Source: Bin5 sp965204525
GTDB taxonomy: Bacteria; Chloroflexota; Anaerolineae; Caldilineales; Caldilineaceae
DNA: 64,000 bases
Direction of reading: 5' to 3'
Assembly: GCA_965204525.1 (NCBI GenBank)
Contig: OZ241994.1
Coordinates: 248,001-312,000, forward strand
Part shown: positions 18,037 to 26,392 of the stretch, one piece after another
Layout: the number at the start of each line of letters is the position of its first letter
How positions within the stretch are numbered: position 1 is the stretch's first letter
Translations under genes and position numbers: made by a program
The notes under the pieces: model-generated
Told to the model about the DNA's origin: nothing
Databases searched by the model: none
The model's input: the letters and a program-made list of their open reading frames with translations, nothing else

Positions 18037-19296
18037 TTACGGGCACTCTGCCCGCGAAACCGGGGCGGACCCTCCCCCGTCGTTCGGCTGCGGGATTTCC
18101 GGACTGAAGGAGGTGTTTGTATCTATCAATGGGGGTCTGTCAAATATGCGCTTGAGCTCCTCGGCGATGTAATCCCAGTTCACGATGAAAACGGACATGT
18201 CCTGCCGCCAGCCGGCCCTCATCGCGTCAGGTGGTCTCAGCACCAATCCCTTGATATCCGCCTCCCCCAGGGACAGACCAAACCGGGCGTATTTCAACGT
18301 GTCCCATTTGCTCACATCCGTGTAAACCGAGTAGCGCAGGGCGTCATACAGGTCCAGGGCCTTCGGCAGCAGATTCTGCTCTGCGAGTTGCTTCCTTAAC
18401 GCCCACACGACCCGCTGTTGCCGCCGCGCACGCTCCAGGTCCCCACCGCCGGACCGGCGGCTCCGCACATAGCTGAGAGCTTGTTCACCACTCAAAATAT
18501 GCTCACCCGGCGGCAGGTTCAGATAGATGCCCTCTTCCGGATAGATTTCATAAAGGTAGCAGTCTACGTGAATCTTGAGTCCGTCCAGAGCATTGATGAG
18601 ATCTACAAAACCTTCAAAGCTAAACCTGATGTAGTTGTCAATCGTAATTCCCAGACGATCTTCCAGGATCCTAATCAACAATCTGGGGCCTCCGCCGCCC
18701 GGCGCGTCCATCTCTCCCAGATAATCGATCACATTGATCCGGTTGGGGAGATGCCCGGGAATCGGGTCGATATACATGTCGCGCGGGAATGAGACGATGG
18801 CTGCCTCGCCGAGGTCGGGGTTCATCAGCAGAAGAATTATGACGTCTGTCCGCCAGTTGGGCTGATGCGGCCGTTGATCGCTGCCTAAGATCAAGACGTT
18901 GGTGGTTCTGTCCAGATCGGTTACTACCGGAGTGGGTTGCGGAGTTGGGGTGGCAGTAGGAGTAACGGTTGGGACAACGGTCGCGGTTGGCGTCGTCGTA
19001 GGAGTATCCTGCTCGGATGCCTGCTGCCCCTGTTCTTGCGGAACGGAAACAGAACCGCTTTGCTCAAGAGAGCCGCTGCCGGCAGGAGGCCCGTCCGACA
19101 GAGCTTCACGCGAGTGGGAGGTCTCAACCGGTTCGGCCTCTGCCGGGTCGCCTTCGTTGTTTACAATGAAAAAGCTGAGCAGGATTGCACTGCCAAGTAT
19201 TAGCAGCAGGTAAGGACGCACGAACGCGGGCAAACCCCTTCGGACTGTATTTCGCGTCTGTCTCAGGGGTGTTGGAAGGTTACGCCGCAGGCTCAT
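18037..19296 (-). CDS. LytR-CpsA-Psr (LCP) family cell-envelope protein
   Basis: The 419-residue protein has a basic cytoplasmic N terminus, one membrane helix at about residues 28-46 (YLLILGSAILLSFFIV), a Pro/Thr-rich spacer (about 100-125) and an extracellular LCP domain. The domain shows NVLILGSDQR, SFPRDMYIDPIPGH with the lipid-phosphate-binding arginine, and ALSYVRSRRSGGGDLERARR. LCP enzymes move glycopolymers from polyprenyl-phosphate carriers onto the cell wall or related acceptors. It is the last gene of the minus-strand polX-ligA-cinA run, 163 bases downstream of cinA. A DUF368 carrier translocase is encoded at 38.7 kb. Confidence 0.9.
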   Translation of the reverse strand: MSLRRNLPTPLRQTRNTVRRGLPAFVRPYLLLILGSAILLSFFIVNNEGDPAEAEPVETSHSREALSDGPPAGSGSLEQSGSVSVPQEQGQQASEQDTPTTTPTATVVPTVTPTATPTPQPTPVVTDLDRTTNVLILGSDQRPHQPNWRTDVIILLLMNPDLGEAAIVSFPRDMYIDPIPGHLPNRINVIDYLGEMDAPGGGGPRLLIRILEDRLGITIDNYIRFSFEGFVDLINALDGLKIHVDCYLYEIYPEEGIYLNLPPGEHILSGEQALSYVRSRRSGGGDLERARRQQRVVWALRKQLAEQNLLPKALDLYDALRYSVYTDVSKWDTLKYARFGLSLGEADIKGLVLRPPDAMRAGWRQDMSVFIVNWDYIAEELKRIFDRPPLIDTNTSFSPEIPQPNDGGGSAPVSRAECP

Positions 19297-19459
19297 AGCT
19301 GAAAATTTCGTCGGAGTAACTGGACGGACTGCAAGCGCCTCGCCCTAATCCTGCTTTAGAATTGTAAGGGGCAAAGAAACGACGAGAAGTGAGGATATGG
19401 GCGAAAGAACGGTTCTCTCTCCCCCTTTCTCTTCCCTCTTTTCAGGTTAAGCCATTTTT

Positions 19460-20713
19460 CTATACTTCCAGGTCAAGTAAGATTCGACGAAGTATGTCCA
19501 TGGCCCGATTCCCTACCCAGGCATTTGTCAGGCGGTCCGCTCCACCAAATGGAAAGCGCGCCACTTCGGTGCGGTCAGGTCCAGCGCAGCCTATCCAGGT
19601 TTCGCCGCCCTGATTGGAATGAAAGGTCTCATCCGGCCGGCCACTGGTGATTACGGCCAGACCGTGGGACACATTGCACTCTTCACGCAGATGCAGGGCC
19701 AGATCTCGGGCAACTTCACTTGCCGGGGGTCTGTCAAGTAGCTGTCGAAGGGAGGCTGTCTCCTGATCGGCTTCGAGGATACGCACGGAGTCTTCGGGGT
19801 TGAATCCGTTCTTCATCCGGTCGGCAATTGCCCCTCCTGACACCGTTTCCACCAGCGCGACGCTGGCGTCAGCCTTTTGCAGCAACCGCGCCAGGACAGA
19901 CTCAACTGTCTCTTCAGGTGTTGTGCTGTAAATATAGCTGCCGATAACGGCGCGCACCCTCTCTTCCATCTGATCGAGAAGCCCTTCGGCATCTTCGGCG
20001 CTTGAGGCCCTCGCAGCAATTCGAACGTCGGCCTGGCCCAGGTGCGCGGCCAGTCCCATGGTCGGGTTGGTACTGTCCATCAGATCGCCAAGTTCCGCAT
20101 CAAGGCTGCTTTCTCCTATGCCGACAGTTCGCAAGATTCTTCGGCGAATGACACCGACGCCTCCTGTCAGGTCTTGCAGGAAAGGCAGAACGAGATCGGT
20201 CATCATTCGCTTCATTTCACGGGGAACGCCCGGCATGGCGATGACCCTGCCGCCGCGCCCGTGGCGTCGATCAAAGGTGATGAATCCCGGCGCCGTACCA
20301 ACCGGGTTTTCCAGAACGGTCGCCGCTTCCGGAATCTGGGCCTGGCGCAGATTATTTTCGCTCATACGCTGGTAGCCCCAACGAGCGAATCGCTCCCTCA
20401 GATTTTCCTCAATGTCGGGGTGTCGTTCGAGAGGACAGCCGGTGGCATTGGCAATGGCGTCGCGCGTGATGTCGTCGGCTGTTGGACCCAGTCCGCCGGT
20501 CACCAGGACCACATCGCTGCGGCCCAAGGCCAGTTCCAGCACGCCGCGCAGGCGCGGCTCGTTGTCGCCCACGGTGGTCTTGTAGTAAAGGTTGACGCCA
20601 ATCTCCCTGAGCTGCTGAGCAATCCAGGCAGCGTTAGTGTCGACAATGTCACCGAGCAGTATCTCTGTTCCGGAAGTGACGAGTTCGGCCGAAACGCTCT
20701 TTGCGTCTGTCAT
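19460..20713 (-). CDS. cinA: CinA-like protein with degenerate C-terminal deamidase domain
   Basis: The 417-residue protein has the MoaB-like N-terminal domain (ELVTSGTEILLGDIVDTNAAW, VLVTGGLGPTADDITRDA, AMPGVPREMKRMM), which in CinA has ADP-ribose/FAD-type pyrophosphatase activity. The C-terminal 137 residues align with the nicotinamide-nucleotide deamidase (PncC) domain, but its diagnostic AESCTGG reads VETVSGG (residues 288-294), and the following conserved GFVTYSNEAK stretch is unrecognisable. The catalytic serine is therefore missing. It lies 81 bases downstream of the CpXC gene in a long minus-strand operon. Confidence 0.87.
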   Translation of the reverse strand: MTDAKSVSAELVTSGTEILLGDIVDTNAAWIAQQLREIGVNLYYKTTVGDNEPRLRGVLELALGRSDVVLVTGGLGPTADDITRDAIANATGCPLERHPDIEENLRERFARWGYQRMSENNLRQAQIPEAATVLENPVGTAPGFITFDRRHGRGGRVIAMPGVPREMKRMMTDLVLPFLQDLTGGVGVIRRRILRTVGIGESSLDAELGDLMDSTNPTMGLAAHLGQADVRIAARASSAEDAEGLLDQMEERVRAVIGSYIYSTTPEETVESVLARLLQKADASVALVETVSGGAIADRMKNGFNPEDSVRILEADQETASLRQLLDRPPASEVARDLALHLREECNVSHGLAVITSGRPDETFHSNQGGETWIGCAGPDRTEVARFPFGGADRLTNAWVGNRAMDILRRILLDLEV

Positions 20714-20794
20714 GATCTTTGTCTTTACGTGACTCTGCCCAGTCCTGAATGCGCTCTCAATTCCGTCTTCGGGATTCCGCGCCGCATATCCAGG

Positions 20795-22378
20795 CTACAG
20801 CATGAGAGCGGCCTGCCCTCGAATACTACTGACCCGGCTCGCTAGCGCACTGTTTCCTTCCCGGTTGAAGCGGTCTTCCAGACCTCTCAATGCCTCCACG
20901 AACTCCTGCGAGAGGTCCGATCGATTGTCCTGGAGCAGCCGTCGCATCGTACCCTCATCGGGGGCCGAGAGAAGGCGATTGAGGAGTTTCATTTCCGGCG
21001 GCATCTGTTCTTCCAGAATCGCAACCGCCTTCTCGTAAATGGTACGCAACCTCTGCACTGCGAATGTCGCCTTGTTCTGCTCAGCTTGTCTGATGTTGGA
21101 AGCCAGTACGGCGAGGAACATCTCATTGATCTGATCGATGTTTTCCTTCAGCGCGGCGTCGGTATCTGATGCCTGCAACACTTCCTGCAGGACAGCCTGC
21201 ACTTGCTGTGCCGCCATCTGCTGGCTCTGACTGCGCTGCTCACCAATCTCTACAATTCGCTCTCGAATGGCGATCAGCGCTGAGCGCTCTTCCGGGTCGG
21301 TAGAATTCTCCAGGCGGTCGGCAAGTCCGAGAAGGAACTGATAGTCGGTGAGTCCGGCCGCTGCGTTCAGAACGGCGGTCGCCACAGCCTCCCCATTCTC
21401 GCCTTCATTCCAATAGCCCAACAGTTGAGAAAGCAGCTCTTCGCGTGTGGTTTTGGGACCGATTCGGGACAGCGCGTCCTGGACCCGTTCTTCCAGAGCC
21501 TTCAACTCCCGTCCGGCTTCCGTGGACTCAAGTAGAGAGCTGCGCAAGTTTACCAGCGCTTCGTGCTGTTCGGACTGACCCTCAGCGGCAACGGCATTGA
21601 TCACCTGGCCCAGGAGGACAAAAAAGCTCGAATCGATCAGCGCCTGGTTTCGCTCTGCAACCATCTGCATGGCGCTTTCGTCGCTGCCCAGGCGGACGAG
21701 ATTGCCGATCAGCTCCGATTGCTCGCGGCGGCGGCGCAGCATCTCCGGTGTGACGCCTTCAAAGCCCCACATCTTCTCAATCAGAGAGTCCCACTCAAAG
21801 AACTGCTGCGCCTGGAACATATAGCCTTTGCGCTGGTCGGAAGGGAGCCGCGCCATCAGCGCCTGGCTCATCTCGCCAATCATCTTTTGCGTTTGCATGT
21901 CGTCCAGTCTCGCCTGGCCCGGAACGACAACGCCCAGGAACTCGTGCTCCGGATCGTGGACCATCAGCGGCACACTGAGAGGGCCGCCTGCACCGCAGGC
22001 ATTGCAGACTGCGGTATTGATCTGTCCCCCCAAGACCAGTCCCTTCAACTCAGGGTTTGCCCCCACGTCAACGATCGTAAAGACGGCCGCAGTGTAGGTC
22101 GCCCCGCAACTCGGGCAGGTGACCTGCGCGCCGGTCGGGGGGAAGAGCAGATCGATTTCAGGCTGCTGAGTGGGGTCGCCATCTGCCGCGCCTTCCGGCT
22201 GGGCTGCTGTTGCTTCATTTTCCTGACTAGCCGCCTGATCGTCGGGAGTTGACGCTTCGGAGTCCGATTCAGGCTGACTTGGCTCGTCCCGCCTGGAAGT
22301 GGAAAAGCCCTTGGGAAGTTCAATACCGCCTGGCGATTGAGATGGAGGCGGGCTGCCTGGAGTCCAGATTTCACTCAT
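20795..22378 (-). CDS. CpXC-domain protein with long helical region
   Basis: The 527-residue protein has an acidic, Pro/Ser/Gln-rich N terminus of about 90 residues, then a CpXC-like zinc-ribbon domain: TCPSCGATYTAAVFTIVDVG, later AVCNACGAGGPL, giving two Cys-x-x-Cys pairs. The rest (from about residue 170) is strongly helical and rich in Glu, Gln, Arg and Leu, with likely coiled-coil stretches. CpXC proteins are uncharacterised. The gene starts five bases after the TPR-like gene ends, so they are cotranscribed with ligA and polX. No enzymatic motif is visible; a scaffold or sensor role is only a guess. Confidence 0.75.
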   Translation of the reverse strand: MSEIWTPGSPPPSQSPGGIELPKGFSTSRRDEPSQPESDSEASTPDDQAASQENEATAAQPEGAADGDPTQQPEIDLLFPPTGAQVTCPSCGATYTAAVFTIVDVGANPELKGLVLGGQINTAVCNACGAGGPLSVPLMVHDPEHEFLGVVVPGQARLDDMQTQKMIGEMSQALMARLPSDQRKGYMFQAQQFFEWDSLIEKMWGFEGVTPEMLRRRREQSELIGNLVRLGSDESAMQMVAERNQALIDSSFFVLLGQVINAVAAEGQSEQHEALVNLRSSLLESTEAGRELKALEERVQDALSRIGPKTTREELLSQLLGYWNEGENGEAVATAVLNAAAGLTDYQFLLGLADRLENSTDPEERSALIAIRERIVEIGEQRSQSQQMAAQQVQAVLQEVLQASDTDAALKENIDQINEMFLAVLASNIRQAEQNKATFAVQRLRTIYEKAVAILEEQMPPEMKLLNRLLSAPDEGTMRRLLQDNRSDLSQEFVEALRGLEDRFNREGNSALASRVSSIRGQAALML

Positions 22379-22383
22379 GATTG

Positions 22384-23274
22384 TCAGTCCAGTTCCTCAT
22401 GAATACTCAACTTTGCCTGTAGTGTTTCCTTTACCAGAGCAGCTAATTCCCAGCGTCGCTTTGTCAGCGCGTCAACATGCCATGCCTGGTGCGTCGAACT
22501 CGCCGCCAGCCGGCGCCGTTTTGCGTCAGATAGATGCGGCTCGCTCGCCAATACGCCTAGTGGGGCCAAAACGCCGGCCACAGTCGCCGCCAATTCGGCG
22601 AATTCCCGCACTTCCTGTTTCTGCTCGGGGCGAAAGCTCTCCACAGCCCGGGCAAGAGCCGCCCCCAGTGGAAGAAGTGCGGAAAGCTGGTCCGACTCGA
22701 CCAGGTACTTTGCCATAGGTATGAGCTGATCGAGCGTCGTCAGCACCAATCTGCCGTCAAGCTGTATCGCCAAGCTCAGTGCCTTGGCAAAACCAAGCGC
22801 GGCAGCCGTATGCTCTTTTCGGCGGACGTGCAAAAAGCCGTCCACGCGAAAAGATTGAACCAAGGCCTCGCCATCCCCGATCGCGAGGAATGTCTCCTGG
22901 GCCAGCCGGTTGTGTTCAAATGCCCGGTCCACTTCGCCGCGCGACTCTTCCAGCACTGCCAGTTGCGCTTGTGCACGTGCGTAGCCTGCAGGATCGTCGC
23001 CGTCGGCAGCGGTTTCAGCCGCACGGGCAAAGCGGCACGCAGCGCGATCCAACTCGCCCCTTCTGAGAAAAGCGGCGCCGTCCTCCAGCATACACAGCAC
23101 TGCGTCTGACGGTAGCAAGGGATGCGGTTCGCCGGCGGTTCGCGATGGTATCCGTTTGTCTAACTGTGTATCGACTGTCAACTTAATGAATTCTATCGAA
23201 TCTGACGCAATTGGCCTATTCTGTTTCTGGGCGCGCGTCGAAAGGGCGGAGGATCCACTGGCGCCCTCATTCAC
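22384..23274 (-). CDS. TPR-like helical repeat protein
   Basis: The 296-residue protein is not assigned to a named family. Residues of about 60-200 show tetratricopeptide-like helix pairs (AAFLRRGELDRAACRFARAA, LEESRGEVDRAFEHNRLAQ, HTAAALGFAKALSLA). TPR repeats mediate protein-protein contacts. The start is GTG, overlapping the ligA stop by four bases (GTGA), so translation is probably coupled. No signal peptide or membrane segment is seen. Its partner may be the CpXC protein encoded five bases downstream. Confidence 0.7.
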   Translation of the reverse strand: MNEGASGSSALSTRAQKQNRPIASDSIEFIKLTVDTQLDKRIPSRTAGEPHPLLPSDAVLCMLEDGAAFLRRGELDRAACRFARAAETAADGDDPAGYARAQAQLAVLEESRGEVDRAFEHNRLAQETFLAIGDGEALVQSFRVDGFLHVRRKEHTAAALGFAKALSLAIQLDGRLVLTTLDQLIPMAKYLVESDQLSALLPLGAALARAVESFRPEQKQEVREFAELAATVAGVLAPLGVLASEPHLSDAKRRRLAASSTHQAWHVDALTKRRWELAALVKETLQAKLSIHEELD

Positions 23275-25364
23275 TCTTTCAAGTTTTCGCCCTGCAATAG
23301 TTCATGCTCCGACAGGATCGGTACACCTAACTGCTGGGCTTTTTTCAGTTTGCTGCCGGCCTTTTCGCCAGCCAGCAGATAGTCGGTCTTCGAGCTGACG
23401 CTGCCAGTGACCTTGCCGCCGCCGGCCTCGATGCGCTCTTTGGCTTCAGCCCGGCTGAGAGTTGGGAGCGTGCCTGTGATCACGAAAGTCTTTCCCAAAT
23501 AGGGCAAGTCCCCCGCATCATCCCCCCGGCCCCGGTCTGGCATTGTCAGGTCGACACCCAGATCGGCAAACGACTGAACCAGCGCCCGGTTGGGCTCCAG
23601 GCTGAAGTAGGAGACGATTGCCTCTGCGATCTTGGGACCAATTCCTTCGATTTCACTCAGCGTTTCCAAGTCCGCTGACATGAGGTCCTGGAGCGATTCA
23701 AAATTTGCCATCACCAGCTCAGCTACCACGGACCCGACAAAGCGAATCCCCAATGCGGTCAACAGGCGGGTAGCTCCCCGGGCCTTGCTCTCTTCGACAC
23801 TGTGGCGCAGGTTTTCAATGCGCTTTTCCCCGTAGCCTTCGATCTTTTCGATCTCTTCCCATGGCAGACGGTAGATGTCGGCAAGCGTCCTTACGTGGCC
23901 CTCCTCAACGAACAGCTCCGCCTGTTTGGAACCCATGCCAACAATGTCCATCGCCCCCCTGGACACGAAGTACTCAACCTTGCGCACAAGCTGGTCCGGG
24001 CAGGCGTTATTGACGCAGTAGGTTGCAGCTTCTTCCGGCGGACGCTCCAGGCGTTCCGAGCAGGATGGGCACGCTCCAGGCATTTTCCAGGTCCGTTCGG
24101 CGCCATCGCGAAGTTCCTTGATGGGCCGCAATACTTTGGGAATGACATCTCCGGCCCGCTTGACGAGGACGGTGTCGCCGATCCGTATGTCCAGCTCCTC
24201 GATGTAGTCGGCATTGTGAAGCGTGGCGGCCTGGACGGTTACGCCGCCGATGGGTACAGGCTCCAGGACAGCGCTTGGCGTGACTGCGCCCGTGCGGCCT
24301 ACTTTGACGCCGATGTCCAGCAACTTGGTTGTCGCTTCCTCACCACTTGTCTTAAAGGCGACGGCCCAGCGAGGGTCCTTGCCTGTAAAGCCCAGTTGCT
24401 CCTGCTGGGAAAGCAGATCTACCTTGACGACCATGCCGTCCAGCTCGTATGGCAATTTCGTTCTGAGTTCATGCCAGCTGCCGACGAACTCGATCAAGTC
24501 CTCCCACGCGTCGTCGCCGAAGCGTTTCGACTCGTCACAGACCGGGAAGCCATAGGCCCGCAGGTGTTCCAACGAGTCCCAGTGCGATCCAGGGCGACTT
24601 TCGAGTCCGTCTTCGACAAAGATCTGATAGGTCCAGAGTTTTAGCGGGCGCCCGGCGCTGATACTGCTGTCCAGCAATCGCAGCGAACCGGCAGCGAAAT
24701 TACGAGGATTGGCGTAGGTTCGCTCCCCTTTCTCGGCCTGCTCCTGATTGAATGACAGAAAATCGTTCTCCTCGACATAGACTTCTCCGCGCAGAATCAG
24801 GCGCTGAGGGGGCTGGATTTCTCCGCGACCGTTTACTTCCGGTACGGGAATCTGAAGCGGCAACTGATGGACAGTGCGCAGATTGGGGGTGATATCCTCC
24901 CCAACTTCCCCGTCGCCGCGCGTCGCGCCCAGCGTGAATCGACCATCGTCGAACTGCAGGACGACGGTCAGGCCGTCAAACTTCGGTTCAACCACGTAGC
25001 CGAGGCGGCTGTGCTCTTCCTCCGGGAGCAAGCGCAGCAGGCGTTCACGCCAGCGGTGGAGGTCCTCCTTACCGAAGGCGTTCGCCAAGCTGAGAACAGA
25101 GACCTGGTGCCGCACTTTTTTGAAGCGATCGGCGACCGCGCCGCCGACACGAACGGTGGGACTGTTGGGGTCTCTCAGATCGGGGTGCCGCTCTTCAAGA
25201 GATTGGAGCTCGCGAAACAAGGAGTCGAATTCGGGGTCGCTGATCTCCGGTTCGTCGAGGACGTAATAGCGGTACTGATGATGCGAAATGGCGTTCCGCA
25301 GTTTCTCAATCTTCCCTGCCGGGGGATCCAAATCAGGGGCGTCAAGTCGTGAAGCTCTGGTCAT
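23271..25364 (-). CDS. ligA: NAD-dependent DNA ligase
   Basis: The 697-residue enzyme is full length. In order: Ia domain (HHQYRYYVLDEPEISDPEFD), adenylation domain with the active lysine in VVEPKFDGLTVVLQF, OB-fold, four-cysteine zinc finger (CPSCSERLERPPEEAATYC...ACPDQ), helix-hairpin-helix repeats and a C-terminal BRCT domain (GKTFVITGTLPTLSRAEAKE). It seals nicks in replication and repair. Its ATG overlaps the stop of the upstream SH3-like gene (ATGA), and its own stop overlaps the next gene, so translational coupling is likely. The operon also encodes PolX. Confidence 0.97.
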   Translation of the reverse strand: MTRASRLDAPDLDPPAGKIEKLRNAISHHQYRYYVLDEPEISDPEFDSLFRELQSLEERHPDLRDPNSPTVRVGGAVADRFKKVRHQVSVLSLANAFGKEDLHRWRERLLRLLPEEEHSRLGYVVEPKFDGLTVVLQFDDGRFTLGATRGDGEVGEDITPNLRTVHQLPLQIPVPEVNGRGEIQPPQRLILRGEVYVEENDFLSFNQEQAEKGERTYANPRNFAAGSLRLLDSSISAGRPLKLWTYQIFVEDGLESRPGSHWDSLEHLRAYGFPVCDESKRFGDDAWEDLIEFVGSWHELRTKLPYELDGMVVKVDLLSQQEQLGFTGKDPRWAVAFKTSGEEATTKLLDIGVKVGRTGAVTPSAVLEPVPIGGVTVQAATLHNADYIEELDIRIGDTVLVKRAGDVIPKVLRPIKELRDGAERTWKMPGACPSCSERLERPPEEAATYCVNNACPDQLVRKVEYFVSRGAMDIVGMGSKQAELFVEEGHVRTLADIYRLPWEEIEKIEGYGEKRIENLRHSVEESKARGATRLLTALGIRFVGSVVAELVMANFESLQDLMSADLETLSEIEGIGPKIAEAIVSYFSLEPNRALVQSFADLGVDLTMPDRGRGDDAGDLPYLGKTFVITGTLPTLSRAEAKERIEAGGGKVTGSVSSKTDYLLAGEKAGSKLKKAQQLGVPILSEHELLQGENLKE

Positions 25365-26392
25365 GGGACGTCAACGACGAAGAACTCAGAGGCACTCCAG
25401 CCGATAAGGGGATTCCCCTTGTTGTCAACCATGCCCGTCACTCGCATCCGGTACCACAGATATCCGTCGCTTGGTACAGGGTATTCGGAGTGCTGGGAGT
25501 CAGGGTCCGCATCCAAAACGACCATCGTCGTTCCCTCGGCAATGATTTCGACCAAGTCGCCGGAAAGGCCCGGTTGAGCACGCAGTTTTACGCCCTGGCC
25601 TTCAGTTGCACCGACAATGACGTTTGAATTGATAGGCAGCAACATGGGAGTGGGCGTGGGAGCGGGACCGGGCGTGTTGGTTGGCGGCGCCGGCGTTGAT
25701 TCCTCGGCCACTACCTGTTGCACAGTAGGATCACTCGGCGCCTCCGTGCTACCTTCCTCCGACCCTGTCAACCGCGAAATGCCCAGCCACACGACCCCTG
25801 CGATCAGGACCAGGGTAATTCCACCGAGGACCCAGACCGGACCGGTTCGCCCCAGTTTACGGGTGGGCGGAGGCGCGGCTGCAACCTCGGCGGCCGGAGT
25901 CTCATCGAAAAAGTTGTATTCGGTTTCCGGACGGTGCTCTTCCGTCGACTCGGAATCCGGCGCAATATTCACCCAGTCACTGCCCGCAGCCGAACTGTCC
26001 TGCGGGCCGACATCCTGTCCATCGAAGTTGCTTTCGAGCGACTCATCTGATTTCAACGCGTCGAATGCAGGCGCATTGGAAGAGAATTCAATTTCAGGCG
26101 GTTCGTATACGGTTTCCGGTGACTCCTGCTGTTGAGCGGTCCCGTAGGATTCATCCGGCTCGCCGCCCGACGCAAAGACCGGCTCATCGATGCCGGGAAC
26201 ATCAATTTCCGAATCTACTGGAGATTCCGGAACCGGTTCTACAGGAAGACCCGGTGCTGGAAGAGGAGTCGGGTCTGGCGTATCGTCCGCGCTGGATTCT
26301 GTCTGGTTTTCCGCGAGCTCCGCTTCATCCGACGAAAAGACCGGCTCGTCGAAATCAGTTTCGCTGTCTGGACGCCGGGTGTCATCAATCAC
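25361..26392 (-). CDS. Membrane-anchored protein with SH3-like C-terminal domain
   Basis: The 343-residue protein has a very acidic, low-complexity N-terminal half (to about residue 180), one membrane helix at about 187-208 (GPVWVLGGITLVLIAGVVWL), a Pro/Thr-rich spacer and a C-terminal bacterial SH3-like domain (VKLRAQPGLSGDLVEIIAEG, YLWYRMRVTG). The predicted topology is cytoplasmic acidic domain, single span and exported SH3 domain, often used for peptide or cell-wall binding. It overlaps ligA by four bases and polX by four, an unexpected partner for DNA-repair genes. The function is unknown. Confidence 0.75.
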   Translation of the reverse strand: MIDDTRRPDSETDFDEPVFSSDEAELAENQTESSADDTPDPTPLPAPGLPVEPVPESPVDSEIDVPGIDEPVFASGGEPDESYGTAQQQESPETVYEPPEIEFSSNAPAFDALKSDESLESNFDGQDVGPQDSSAAGSDWVNIAPDSESTEEHRPETEYNFFDETPAAEVAAAPPPTRKLGRTGPVWVLGGITLVLIAGVVWLGISRLTGSEEGSTEAPSDPTVQQVVAEESTPAPPTNTPGPAPTPTPMLLPINSNVIVGATEGQGVKLRAQPGLSGDLVEIIAEGTTMVVLDADPDSQHSEYPVPSDGYLWYRMRVTGMVDNKGNPLIGWSASEFFVVDVP

